From assembly GCF_026898135.2 (NCBI RefSeq), contig NZ_CP114035.2, positions 4,505,501 to 4,569,500 of the forward strand: a stretch of DNA of 64,000 bases, given 5' to 3'. Under the pieces are notes generated by a model. It saw only the letters and a list, made by a program, of their open reading frames with translations, did no database searches and was not told the origin of the DNA. Positions within the stretch are counted from its first letter, which is position 1. Each line of letters opens with the position of its first letter. Both the position numbers and the translations under genes were made by a program. Of this stretch, positions 16,527-24,982 are shown piece by piece. Origin of the DNA: Pseudomonas fortuita (GTDB taxonomy: Bacteria > Pseudomonadota > Gammaproteobacteria > Pseudomonadales > Pseudomonadaceae).

Positions 16527-19322
16527 ATGACAACCCAATACGTCAATGCCAAGGGCGTGCAATTTGTGCGTGACAGCCTCGCCGGTTTTCCGCGCCCGGA
16601 CCGTGCGGCAGCCAGTGCCATCCATCAGTGGGCCCAGGAACGCTCCATCGACCTGGACCCAGACCGCGTCGACGCGGTCACCCTGCATTACCAGTTCAGC
16701 CCCAAGCTCGGCTGGATTGCGCTCGTCGCGCAGAAGATGACACTGACCCAGGCCGTGCTCTCGAACTGGCAGGGTGAGTCGGCCAACAACTGGTTAGGCG
16801 CGGCGATCGATGCTCCTTGGGCAGGCGAGTTACCCGAAGGGCCACTGACCATTGTCCAGACACTGCGCGAGCAAAACCTGTTTGACCATCACGCACCCTA
16901 TAGCGTCTACAACGGGTTGTTCAGGCACAGCGACCACCCGCTATACAACGCAGACACGCACGTCCCGCTGGCAGCTGAGGAGTTCCAGTCGTTTATCTGG
17001 GGCCTGGACTTGCAGGTGCAGTACAAGTCGATGCTCGACAGCTACTGGGATGCCAACCTGGAACGCTACCGTATCAGCGCAAAGATCAACTTCATCGCCG
17101 CCTGCAACAAGCAAGTCACCGAGGGCAGCCTCAGTGATGCCGGCAGAAAGCTGGCCTGGCAGGCATGCGGCCTGCAAGCCTCAACGTCGGTAACGCCCGG
17201 TGACGAAAAGCCGGGCAGCAAACCGAGGCTGCGCGCCAGGTGGCTAAATGTGTACGGCTACACCGCCACTGACCTGCTGTGCCTGCACGACGGCGTCAGC
17301 GGCCTGGTTTTACTCTACATTCCGGGTAATGCCTCGCCCCTGCACGAGTTCAGCGACAAAAAGGCCATGCTGGACTGGTTCGCCAACCAGTGCCGTACCC
17401 CGCGCACGCGCGACGCCCTGCAGGGCCACTTCGCCCTGGCCGATCGCGAAGACGGTTTGAGCTACAGCGGCCTTCACACTGCCCTGTGCGGCCTGGGCAG
17501 CTACCCAGCTCCCTACCACCTCGACAGCAACCGCCCCGGCTTCACGGCGCAGGGCATCTGGCCCCCACAGGACTACATCAACTACAAGGTCAAGGACTAC
17601 AGCCCCCTGATAGAAGGCGACCTGTTCCTTTCCCTGGCCCGCCGCCAGAAACAGCGCAGTTACCAGGACGCTCATTTCATCATCACCAGCGACAGCGAAG
17701 TGACCAAGGCCAAATGGCGCGGCTACTTGAACTCGGCAATCAACGTGCTGGGCCCTTTGGCCCTGGTAGTGCCCGAGCTGGCCCCGCTGTTCGCCCTGGG
17801 CGGCATCGCCCAGTTCGGCCTGGGCCTGGACCAGGCCATCCACGCCAAAAACGCCCGGCAAAGCGCCGAAGGCATCGGCACGTCGGTGTTTGGGGTGCTC
17901 AATGCACTACCGCTGGTGGCTGCCGGGGTGTCCAAGGCACCTGTGCTGCTGCGCTTCAAGCATGAAGGTTTTGTGATCCCCAGCCGGGTCAACGAACAAA
18001 TCGGCTACCCCTTGAGCCCCATCACCCCCCCTGAGCTGCCGCTGGCCGACGTGGCAGATTATTTCCATACTCCAGACCCCATCGCGCCTCTGCCGGGTGC
18101 CGACGACGGTGTGGCTGGTGCCGTTGTCAGGACGCCTCGCTACGACGGTTCGCCCGACCTGCTCACGACGATGATCGGCGGTTATCAAGAGCATGTGCTC
18201 TACGACATGGAACTCGATGCCTTTCGCCTGGAAAGCGACCTCAATGAGGTTGAGCCAAGCTGCTACATCGCAACGCCCGGCTCGCTCAATCTGGTCGAGG
18301 TGGATGCCCGAGCGCGTCAGGTGACCGATGACATGCGCATGGCGACCTTGCGTGCATTGGGCGTTGATCTGAACCTGCCCATTGCGCTACCGGTCGTACC
18401 TACCGAAGGACTGCGACCAATCCCTAAACACGTCCTGAATATCTGGGTAGGCGACAAGGTCATTGAGCAAACCCTGATCGACAATATCGCCCGCAACGCC
18501 CGCACGCTGCAGGAGACTCAGTATGTTCATCGCCTGTATCTCTCCAGGGCCGAGCCGGCTGCGTTCCAGGCCAACCTGCAGCTTTTGGCGGAGCATGCGC
18601 CCGGGGTAGAAGTATTGCCACTTGAGGACCAGCCGTTCTATGCGCGTTTCAAGGAGAGTGCCAACTTCCCCCAATACCAGGCAGCGATCCACGGTAACGG
18701 TGGGGTGGCCAGCAACTTTTCGTCGGCGTCGGACGTTTTGCGCTATGCCCTGCTTGAACAGGAAGGTGGCCTGTACATGGATGTCGACGACACGCTGCTG
18801 GCGCCTGGTGAGTACCCTGTGTTCATCGATGGCGCCCCCAGAGGCACGCCGGGAGAGCGCCTTGATGACGTAGCACTTGCCACCTCTGAAAACGGCCTGC
18901 TGCTGCACTCGGCGGTGTCCAACGAAAAATTGGGCATGAACTGCCTGTACAACGGCAGCCTGGTAGGCAGCCACGCGAATAATCCGACGCTCAAGGCAAT
19001 CCTGGAAGAAATGCAGGCGCGCTACGAACAAGCGCCAAACTTCTATCAAAGCAAGCCATCCCTACAAACCGACCCGCAAGCGTTCTATGGTTATGCCCAG
19101 GCCCTTAGCCACCTCACCGGGCCGAAGTTGCTCACCGACGTGGTCGACCGTCTGTTGCCTGAGCTCGGCATGATGCGTCAGATCATCAACCTGTATGCGT
19201 TCCCCCGCACTAACTCCTGGCAGTTCGTCAGCCTTCCTGAGTTTCAGGCGGTGCAACGGCAACTGCTGCCACTCAACCGCATTGCCAGGATAGGGGGATA
19301 CAACTCCTGGGCCAGGCCCTGA
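16527..19322 (+). CDS. Putative glycosylating toxin B (paralogue of toxin A)
   Basis: A 931-residue protein with the same layout as its upstream neighbour: dermonecrotic-toxin-like region (W-L-N-V-Y-G-Y-T-A-T-D-L-L, L-Y-I-P-G-N-A-S-P-L-H-E-F), hydrophobic stretch about 399-432, and a GT44-like C-terminus from about 633 with W640 in I-W-V-G-D, D736-V-L-R739, D752-V-D754 and terminal S927-W928. The spacing from the D-x-L-R motif to D-x-D is 16 residues in both. A short insertion rich in Pro, Lys and Arg (about 216-236) is absent from toxin A. ATG 16527 is chosen for the AAGGTG 6 bases upstream; the frame is open back to 16275 but overlaps toxin A. Target unknown. Confidence 0.8.
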   Translation: MTTQYVNAKGVQFVRDSLAGFPRPDRAAASAIHQWAQERSIDLDPDRVDAVTLHYQFSPKLGWIALVAQKMTLTQAVLSNWQGESANNWLGAAIDAPWAGELPEGPLTIVQTLREQNLFDHHAPYSVYNGLFRHSDHPLYNADTHVPLAAEEFQSFIWGLDLQVQYKSMLDSYWDANLERYRISAKINFIAACNKQVTEGSLSDAGRKLAWQACGLQASTSVTPGDEKPGSKPRLRARWLNVYGYTATDLLCLHDGVSGLVLLYIPGNASPLHEFSDKKAMLDWFANQCRTPRTRDALQGHFALADREDGLSYSGLHTALCGLGSYPAPYHLDSNRPGFTAQGIWPPQDYINYKVKDYSPLIEGDLFLSLARRQKQRSYQDAHFIITSDSEVTKAKWRGYLNSAINVLGPLALVVPELAPLFALGGIAQFGLGLDQAIHAKNARQSAEGIGTSVFGVLNALPLVAAGVSKAPVLLRFKHEGFVIPSRVNEQIGYPLSPITPPELPLADVADYFHTPDPIAPLPGADDGVAGAVVRTPRYDGSPDLLTTMIGGYQEHVLYDMELDAFRLESDLNEVEPSCYIATPGSLNLVEVDARARQVTDDMRMATLRALGVDLNLPIALPVVPTEGLRPIPKHVLNIWVGDKVIEQTLIDNIARNARTLQETQYVHRLYLSRAEPAAFQANLQLLAEHAPGVEVLPLEDQPFYARFKESANFPQYQAAIHGNGGVASNFSSASDVLRYALLEQEGGLYMDVDDTLLAPGEYPVFIDGAPRGTPGERLDDVALATSENGLLLHSAVSNEKLGMNCLYNGSLVGSHANNPTLKAILEEMQARYEQAPNFYQSKPSLQTDPQAFYGYAQALSHLTGPKLLTDVVDRLLPELGMMRQIINLYAFPRTNSWQFVSLPEFQAVQRQLLPLNRIARIGGYNSWARP

Positions 19323-19375
19323 GCGGCACGTCCAGCTAGGGCCCGACAGGCTTGAGCAAGCAATCGCGGCAATAG

Positions 19376-19401
19376 AAAAAGGCGACCTCAGGTCGCCTTT
19401 T
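19376..19401. terminator. Bidirectional intrinsic terminator
   Basis: AAAA-GGCGACC-TCA-GGTCGCC-TTTT: a 7-base GC-rich stem with a 3-base loop, flanked by A-run and T-run, so it works on both strands. It ends the toxin transcript (plus) and the chemotaxis operon (minus), which converge here. Confidence 0.88.
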
Positions 19402-19405
19402 CACG

Positions 19406-19801
19406 TTATTCGCTGCGATGCAACTTGCTCATCAACTCTGCCTCGGCCCGCGTCAGCCCGCAGGTTTCGGTCAACTCCGACACGCTCGCGCCCATCCCCA
19501 CCAACTTGGCCGCCTGGCTGAACGTGACACTACTGGGGTCGCGTTGCTCCAGCCGCTCCAGCCGGTCAGGCACACTGGCCACCGACACACGCAGCTCGTG
19601 AAGGGCCTCGCCCATGCGCACGGTACCGTTCTGGTAGTCGTCCAGGCGCTTGGCCAGGTCCTTGATGCGCTGGTCACGCAGGGCATCGCCCTCGGCCTGC
19701 TGCGCAGCCAGCTCGCGCTGGCGCTTGCTGTAGTTGAGGAAGAACCACAGGCTCAGCGCCCAGACCAGCGCCAGGAAGATGACAGCAACCTCTAGGATCA
19801 A
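19406..19801 (-). CDS. DUF2802 protein, last gene of the chemotaxis operon
   Basis: A 131-residue protein with an N-terminal membrane helix (about 2-22), a charged coiled-coil-like middle (A-A-Q-Q-A-E-G-D-A-L-R-D-Q-R) and a C-terminal helix-turn-helix-like motif (A-A-K-L-V-G-M-G-A-S-V-S-E-L through C-G-L-T-R-A-E-A-E-L). This is the DUF2802 family, commonly encoded right after cheW in Pseudomonas and Vibrio; its role is not known to me. Ends 4 bases from the terminator. Confidence 0.85.
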   Translation of the reverse strand: MILEVAVIFLALVWALSLWFFLNYSKRQRELAAQQAEGDALRDQRIKDLAKRLDDYQNGTVRMGEALHELRVSVASVPDRLERLEQRDPSSVTFSQAAKLVGMGASVSELTETCGLTRAEAELMSKLHRSE

Positions 19802-19802
19802 C

Positions 19803-20282
19803 TCAGATGTTCTCCAGCTCGGACCACTCTTCCTCGGTCATCATCTTGTCCAGTTCGACGAGGATCAGCAGTTCACCGTTCTTGTTGCACACGCCCTGAA
19901 TGAATTTGGCCGACTCTTCGTTACCCACATTCGGCGCGGTCTCGATTTCGGACTGGCGCAGGTAAACTACCTCGGCCACGCTGTCGACCAGAATGCCGAC
20001 CACTTGCTTATCGGCTTCGATGATGACGATACGGGTGTTGTCGGTGACCTCGGTCGGCATCAGGCCAAAACGCTGACGGGTGTCGATCACTGTCACCACG
20101 TTGCCGCGCAGGTTGATGATACCCAGCACGTAGCTTGGCGCACCCGGCACCGGGGCGATCTCGGTGTAGCGCAGCACTTCCTGCACCTGCATCACGTTGA
20201 TGCCGTAGGACTCGTTGTCCAGACGGAAGGTAACCCACTGCAGGATCGGATCTTCGGAACCTTGTGCAGACGACTTTTTCAT
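19803..20282 (-). CDS. cheW: Chemotaxis coupling protein CheW
   Basis: A 159-residue single-domain CheW that couples receptors to CheA. Conserved segments: V-T-F-R-L-D-N-E-S-Y-G-I, V-L-G-I-I-N-L-R-G-N-V, the D-T-R-Q-R-F-G-L loop and V-G-I-L-V-D-S-V. Forty-three bases downstream of the ParP-like gene. Confidence 0.95.
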   Translation of the reverse strand: MKKSSAQGSEDPILQWVTFRLDNESYGINVMQVQEVLRYTEIAPVPGAPSYVLGIINLRGNVVTVIDTRQRFGLMPTEVTDNTRIVIIEADKQVVGILVDSVAEVVYLRQSEIETAPNVGNEESAKFIQGVCNKNGELLILVELDKMMTEEEWSELENI

Positions 20283-20325
20283 TCCCCTACCCTCAAAATC
20301 CGCTGTTTGGCGGTTGTGTTCTGTG

Positions 20326-21219
20326 TCATTTCTGTTTGGCGTGCATCTGCTTGACCGCGCCGCTGGCGATCAGCTCGGCCAGTGCGGCGACGTCGAGCAA
20401 TGCACACATGTGTTCAATCACCGTGCCAGCCAGCCAAGGGCGCTGGCCCCGCTGGCTGCGCCACTTGATTTCGGACGGGTCCAGGCGCAGCGAACGGCTG
20501 ACCTGGTGTACGGCCAGCCCCCATTCGTAGCCCTGCACGGAAATCACATAATTCAGGCCTTGGCGAAAATCGTCGCGGTAGCGGTCGGGCATTACCCAAC
20601 GCGCCGTGTCCAGCACCTTCAGGTTACCGGCCTGGCAGGTCAGGATGCCGAGGAACCAGTCCGGCTGGCCGAACAGCGGGGTCAGCTCCTGGCCGGCCAG
20701 GTTGTAGATCGAGCCCAGGCACACCAGCGGCACCGCCAGGGTCAGGCCGGCGACATCGAACAACAGGCATTCGAATGGTTCGGCCGCCCACACCGGGCGG
20801 CCGTCCACGGTGGCCGGCGGCACCGGCAGGTTCGGCGCCGGGAGGTGCACGTCGACCAGCGGCACTGCGGGTTCCACGGTTTGTTCTTCGACCAGCACCG
20901 GGATGGCGGCCTCGGCGATCACCTGCTGCTCGACCACCGTGACCACCGGCGCTTCTATCGGCATGACGCTGGGCAACACCGCCACCTTGGGTTCGGCAAA
21001 CGGCCGTTGGGCAAGGCTGGCAGGGGCTTGGGCTGGCATCGGCCCGGCGGGCTGACGCGCATCACGTGCCTGCTCCTCGCGCACCGCCTCGGCGAACTCG
21101 TCTGGCGCCGCTGGCGGCTCAAACAGCTCTTCGGCTTCGGTGGCCTCCTGCAACAGGCCGTCGAGGTACGACTGCAGGGCCATCTGCGGCCGGGTGCTGG
21201 TGTGTCGGGTCTGGGTCAT
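20326..21219 (-). CDS. parP: CheW-domain protein ParP (array localisation)
   Basis: A 297-residue protein: a variable, Pro/Ala/Glu-rich N-terminal half (about 1-150) and a C-terminal CheW-like domain (from about 165: F-E-C-L-L-F-D-V-A-G-L-T-L, G-I-L-T-C-Q-A-G-N). In Vibrio, ParP inserts into the signalling array through this domain and binds ParC, keeping arrays at the pole; the pseudomonad protein in the same gene position is taken to do the same. Start ATG 21219 shares one base with the parC stop (TGATG), so they are coupled. The assignment rests on architecture and neighbourhood. Confidence 0.82.
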   Translation of the reverse strand: MTQTRHTSTRPQMALQSYLDGLLQEATEAEELFEPPAAPDEFAEAVREEQARDARQPAGPMPAQAPASLAQRPFAEPKVAVLPSVMPIEAPVVTVVEQQVIAEAAIPVLVEEQTVEPAVPLVDVHLPAPNLPVPPATVDGRPVWAAEPFECLLFDVAGLTLAVPLVCLGSIYNLAGQELTPLFGQPDWFLGILTCQAGNLKVLDTARWVMPDRYRDDFRQGLNYVISVQGYEWGLAVHQVSRSLRLDPSEIKWRSQRGQRPWLAGTVIEHMCALLDVAALAELIASGAVKQMHAKQK

Positions 21220-22007
21220 CAGGCCACCTGCACTGCGGTCTTGTAAGTCAGCAGGTGCTTGAGCAGCGCCCGATAGGCAATCAGACCGCGGCTCTTGCTG
21301 TCGAACTGCGAGGGCGTGACGCCCTTGCGGCTGGCATCGCGCAGGCGCGTATCGACTGGGATGTAGCCCTGCCACACCTGTTGGCCGTAGGTATCACGCA
21401 GCAGCTTGAGTGTGCCCAGGGAGGCCTGGGTACGGCGGTCGAACAGGGTGGGTACGATCTGGTACGGCAGCGCCTGCTTGCGCGAACGGTTGATCATGGC
21501 CAAGGTGCCAACCATGCGTTCCAGGCCCTTCACTGCCAGAAATTCGGTCTGCACCGGTATCACCAACTGCTGGCTGGCGGCCAGGGCATTGACCATCAGC
21601 ACACCCAGCAAGGGGGGGCTGTCGATCACGGCATAGTCGAAATCCTGCCACAGCTGCGCCAGACTCTTGGCGATCACCAGGCCCAGGCCATTTTGCCCGG
21701 GTGACTGGCGCTCCAGCACTGCCAAAGCGGTGCTCGACGGCAACAGCGAAATGCGCTCGTCGCTGGTAGGCAGCAACAACTGCCCGGGCAGGCCGTCTGG
21801 TACTGCGCCCTTGTGCAGGAACAGGTCGTAGCAGCTGTGCTCCAGCGCATCGGGGTTGTGCCCGAAATAGCTGGTCATCGACCCGTGCGGATCGAGGTCG
21901 ACGACGACCACGCGCTTGCCAGCCTCAGCCAGCAGGCCAGCCAGGGCGATGGTTGTGGTGGTCTTGCCGACGCCACCTTTTTGATTGGCTACTGCCCAGA
22001 CTCTCAT
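21219..22007 (-). CDS. parC: ParA-type ATPase ParC (polar placement of chemotaxis proteins)
   Basis: A 262-residue Walker-type ATPase with the deviant Walker A K-G-G-V-G-K-T (residues 10-16), a D-L-D-P-H-G-S motif and V-I-D-S-P-P-L-L. It resembles Soj/ParA, but in this operon position it corresponds to ParC, which positions chemotaxis arrays at the cell pole. There is no ParB or parS nearby. Start at ATG 22007 (M-R-V-W-A-V-A-N-Q); the frame is open to 22061 without a ribosome binding site. Confidence 0.87.
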   Translation of the reverse strand: MRVWAVANQKGGVGKTTTTIALAGLLAEAGKRVVVVDLDPHGSMTSYFGHNPDALEHSCYDLFLHKGAVPDGLPGQLLLPTSDERISLLPSSTALAVLERQSPGQNGLGLVIAKSLAQLWQDFDYAVIDSPPLLGVLMVNALAASQQLVIPVQTEFLAVKGLERMVGTLAMINRSRKQALPYQIVPTLFDRRTQASLGTLKLLRDTYGQQVWQGYIPVDTRLRDASRKGVTPSQFDSKSRGLIAYRALLKHLLTYKTAVQVA

Positions 22008-22073
22008 CAAGCAAACTCTATCTATTGATTTGGCAGGGACACTGTAGAAACAACTATCCAAGAGCCGGCACGA

Positions 22074-22166
22074 CCCCTGTGGGAGCGGGCGAGCCTGCGA
22101 ACACCGGCGCAGCCGGTGCCACTCACCGCGTCGCCTGCTTCGCGGGCATGCCCGCTCCCACAGGGG
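22074..22166. repeat. REP pair (inverted)
   Basis: CCCCTGTGGGAGCGGGC at the left and its inverted copy at the right enclose a central hairpin (CACCGGCGCAGCCGGTG). Typical two-headed Pseudomonas BIME, placed between motD and parC inside the operon. Confidence 0.85.
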
Positions 22167-22210
22167 ACGGAGTCACTTTCAATACAATGGCGCGACGGGG
22201 AATTGACGGA

Positions 22211-23068
22211 TCACTGCCCCGCCACCGTTGCTGTCGTTGCCGGTGCACTTTGTGTGCCAGCCCGGCGCAATGCGGCATCCGGCGTTGCATTGGCACTGCC
22301 CGAGCCCGTCAGGCTGCGGCGCACTTCGAGGTTACGGGAAATCACCAGCACCACCCGGCGATTACGCGCGCGACCGTCGGCGGTGTCATTGCCCGCCACC
22401 GGCTGGTACTCGCCATAACCCACCGATGCCATGCGTGCCGGGTTGACCCCTTCCATGGCCAGCAGGCGCACGATGCTCGCCGCCCGTGCCGACGACAGCT
22501 CCCAGTTGGTCGGGTACTGTGCCGTGCGGATCGGCAGGTTGTCGGTGAAGCCTTCGACATGCACCGGGTTGGCGAATGGCTTGAGGATGTTTGCCACCTT
22601 CTCGATGATGGCAAACGCCTTGTCGCTGGGCATGGCATCGCCACTGCCGAACAACAGCGATGAATTCAGCTCGATCTCGATCCACAGCTCGTTGCCGCGC
22701 ACGGTCATCTGGTTGCTGTTGATCAGGTCGCCAAAGGCATCGCGCACGTCATCGCTGATGGTTTTCAACGGGTCGACCTGGGTCGCCGCCAAGCCCGCTT
22801 CGGTCTGCTCGCTGTCTTTGACCAGCGGCTCTGCCGGGCGCACGCTCAACGGCTGCTCATCGCCAATAGGGATCGGTTTCATGCTGCGCTCAGGGTCGTT
22901 GAACACCCCGAGCAAGGCCTGGGAAATGACCTTGTACTTGCCCTCGTTGATCGAGGAAATCGAGTACATCACCACGAAAAAGGCGAACAGCAAGGTGATG
23001 AAGTCAGCGTACGACACCAGCCAGCGTTCGTGGTTTTCGTGTTCCTCGGTATGACGACGGCGACGCAT
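22211..23068 (-). CDS. motD: Flagellar stator protein MotD
   Basis: A 285-residue MotB-family protein. N-terminal basic tail (M-R-R-R-R-H-T), then a membrane helix with the proton-binding motif W-L-V-S-Y-A-D-F-I-T-L-L-F-A-F-F (D22 is the expected proton acceptor), and an OmpA-like peptidoglycan-binding domain (V-E-G-F-T-D-N-L-P, S-S-A-R-A-A-S-I-V). MotC/MotD form the second stator pair of pseudomonads, important for swarming. 3 bases downstream of motC. Confidence 0.94.
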   Translation of the reverse strand: MRRRRHTEEHENHERWLVSYADFITLLFAFFVVMYSISSINEGKYKVISQALLGVFNDPERSMKPIPIGDEQPLSVRPAEPLVKDSEQTEAGLAATQVDPLKTISDDVRDAFGDLINSNQMTVRGNELWIEIELNSSLLFGSGDAMPSDKAFAIIEKVANILKPFANPVHVEGFTDNLPIRTAQYPTNWELSSARAASIVRLLAMEGVNPARMASVGYGEYQPVAGNDTADGRARNRRVVLVISRNLEVRRSLTGSGSANATPDAALRRAGTQSAPATTATVAGQ

Positions 23069-23071
23069 GGG

Positions 23072-23812
23072 TTACTCCATGAAGCCTTGCAGCTTCAACT
23101 CGATCGAGCGCGGGTTTTCACCCTCGGCAATCGACAACAGGCCTTCGAGCAGCATCTCGCGGTAGCGCGACTGGCGCATGACGTTGGCCTTGAGCTTGTT
23201 GGCGATCGGCAGCAGGATCAGGTTGGCGCTGGCCACGCCGTAGATGGTGGCGACAAAGGCCACGGCAATGCCGTTGCCCAGCTGCGAAGGGTCAGCGAGG
23301 TTGCCCATCACGTGGATCAGGCCCATCACCGCACCGATGATGCCGATGGTCGGCGCGTAGCCGCCCATGCTCTCGAATACCTTGGCAGCCTGGATGTCAC
23401 GGCTCTCCTGGGTCAGAAAGTCGACTTCAAGGATGCTGCGGATGGCTTCTGGCTCAGCGCCGTCCACCAGCAATTGCAGGCCTTTGCGCGCATACGGGTC
23501 GGGCTCTGCATCGGCCACGCCCTCAAGGCCCAGCAGGCCTTCCTTGCGCGCGGTCAGGCTCCAGTTCACCACACGGTCGATACCACCCGCCAGGTCTACC
23601 CGCGGCGGAAACAGTATCCAGCGCAAGATCTGCAAGGCGCGCTTGAAGGAAGACAGCGGCGACTGCAACAAGGCTGCCGCCAGGGTGCCACCCAGCACGA
23701 TCAGCGCCGCCGGGCCATTGACCAGCGCGCCGGCATGGCCACCTTCCAGAAAGTTGCCACCGACGATGGCGACAAAGGCGAGAATCAGGCCGATCAGGCT
23801 GAGGACGTCCAT
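23072..23812 (-). CDS. motC: Flagellar stator protein MotC
   Basis: A 246-residue MotA/TolQ/ExbB-family membrane protein with four predicted helices and the conserved G-G-Y-A-P-T-I-G-I-I-G-A-V-M-G-L segment of helix 3, P-S-Q-L-G-N-G-I-A-V-A-F-V-A-T-I-Y-G of helix 4. Proton-conducting stator partner of MotD. The ATG overlaps the cheB stop (TGATG). Confidence 0.94.
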   Translation of the reverse strand: MDVLSLIGLILAFVAIVGGNFLEGGHAGALVNGPAALIVLGGTLAAALLQSPLSSFKRALQILRWILFPPRVDLAGGIDRVVNWSLTARKEGLLGLEGVADAEPDPYARKGLQLLVDGAEPEAIRSILEVDFLTQESRDIQAAKVFESMGGYAPTIGIIGAVMGLIHVMGNLADPSQLGNGIAVAFVATIYGVASANLILLPIANKLKANVMRQSRYREMLLEGLLSIAEGENPRSIELKLQGFME

Positions 23813-24936
23813 CAGACGCAGGCCTCCACCAAGTGCTTGCCGATTTCGTCCAGGCTGTAGACCGCATCGGCCAGGTTGGCCTTGACGATGGCCATGGGCA
23901 TGCCATAGATCACGCAGCTGGCTTCATCCTGGGCCCACACGGTACTGCCGCCCTGCTTGAGCAGGCGTGCACCTTCACGGCCATCGGCGCCCATGCCGGT
24001 GAGCACCACCGACAGCACCTTGTCGCCGTAAGACTTTGCTGCCGAACCAAAGGTGATGTCCACGCACGGCTTGTAGTTCAGGCGCTCGTCACCGGGCAGG
24101 ATCTTCACGGTGCCACGGCCGTCGATCATCATCTGCTTGCCGCCGGGGGCCAGCAGGGCCAGGCCTGGGCGCAGCACGTCGCCGTCCTCGGCTTCCTTCA
24201 CGTTGATGCGACACAGCTTGTCCAGGCGTTCGGCAAAGGCCTTGGTGAACGCCGCCGGCATGTGCTGGATCAACACGATCGGCGCCGGGAAGTTGGCAGG
24301 CAGCTGGGTCAATACCCGCTGCAGGGCCACGGGGCCGCCCGTGGAGGTGCCAATGGCCACCAGCTTGTAGGGTTTGCGCTTGGGGGCTGGCGAGTGCGAC
24401 GCCGCCGGGGCAGCTGCACGGGCCGGCGCCGCAGGACGGGCTGGCGCGGGGTTGGCGAAACTGCTGGCGGGCGCAGGGCTGCTGGCCGGCACCGGCGCGG
24501 CGGCCGGTGCCGGCCTGGCATAGCTGCCCAGGCGGCGGTTGCTGCGCGAAAGGGTATGCACCTTCTCGCACAGCATTTGCCTGACCTTGTCGGGGTTGCG
24601 CGAAATGTCCTCGAAGTTTTTCGGCAGGTAATCCACCGCGCCAGCATCCAGCGCGTCGAGGGTGACGCGAGCGCCTTCGTGGGTCAGCGAGGAAAACATC
24701 AACACCGGCGTCGGGCAGCGCTGCATGATATGCCGCACCGCGGTGATGCCGTCCATCATGGGCATCTCGTAGTCCATGGTGATGACATCGGGCTTGAGCG
24801 CCAGCGCCTGGTCGATTGCTTCCTTGCCATTGGTCGCGGTACCCACTACCTGGATCGTCGGATCCGCCGAGAGGATTTCCGAGACGCGGCGGCGGAAGAA
24901 ACCGGAATCATCCACCACCAGGACCTTGACTGCCAT
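23812..24936 (-). CDS. cheB: Chemotaxis methylesterase CheB
   Basis: A 374-residue two-domain protein: receiver (about 1-120; V-V-D-D-S near the start, phosphoacceptor Asp in V-I-T-M-D-Y-E-M-P) joined by a long Pro/Ala linker (about 140-185) to a methylesterase domain with the catalytic Ser in I-G-T-S-T-G-G-P, His in I-Q-H-M-P-A-A-F and Asp in G-M-G-A-D-G-R-E-G. Removes methyl groups from chemoreceptors when phosphorylated by CheA. Start ATG 24936 gives the family N-terminus [10 protein letters not shown]. Confidence 0.95.
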   Translation of the reverse strand: MAVKVLVVDDSGFFRRRVSEILSADPTIQVVGTATNGKEAIDQALALKPDVITMDYEMPMMDGITAVRHIMQRCPTPVLMFSSLTHEGARVTLDALDAGAVDYLPKNFEDISRNPDKVRQMLCEKVHTLSRSNRRLGSYARPAPAAAPVPASSPAPASSFANPAPARPAAPARAAAPAASHSPAPKRKPYKLVAIGTSTGGPVALQRVLTQLPANFPAPIVLIQHMPAAFTKAFAERLDKLCRINVKEAEDGDVLRPGLALLAPGGKQMMIDGRGTVKILPGDERLNYKPCVDITFGSAAKSYGDKVLSVVLTGMGADGREGARLLKQGGSTVWAQDEASCVIYGMPMAIVKANLADAVYSLDEIGKHLVEACV

Positions 24937-24982
24937 AAACACTCCATTAGGCGGCGCAACCCGCCAGGGTGCGCCACCGAAA

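Noticed and set aside
13628..19322. Toxin-antitoxin or immunity system
   Set aside because: No small partner gene follows either large gene; the block ends at a terminator right after toxin B, so no immunity gene can be supported.
21219..22007. ParA/Soj protein as sign of a chromosome or plasmid partition locus
   Set aside because: No ParB gene or parS sites; placement between motD and a CheW-domain gene fits ParC of the chemotaxis system.
22074..22166. Repeated palindromic units considered as a CRISPR array
   Set aside because: Units are inverted pairs rather than direct repeats with unique spacers, and they recur singly at operon edges as REP elements do.
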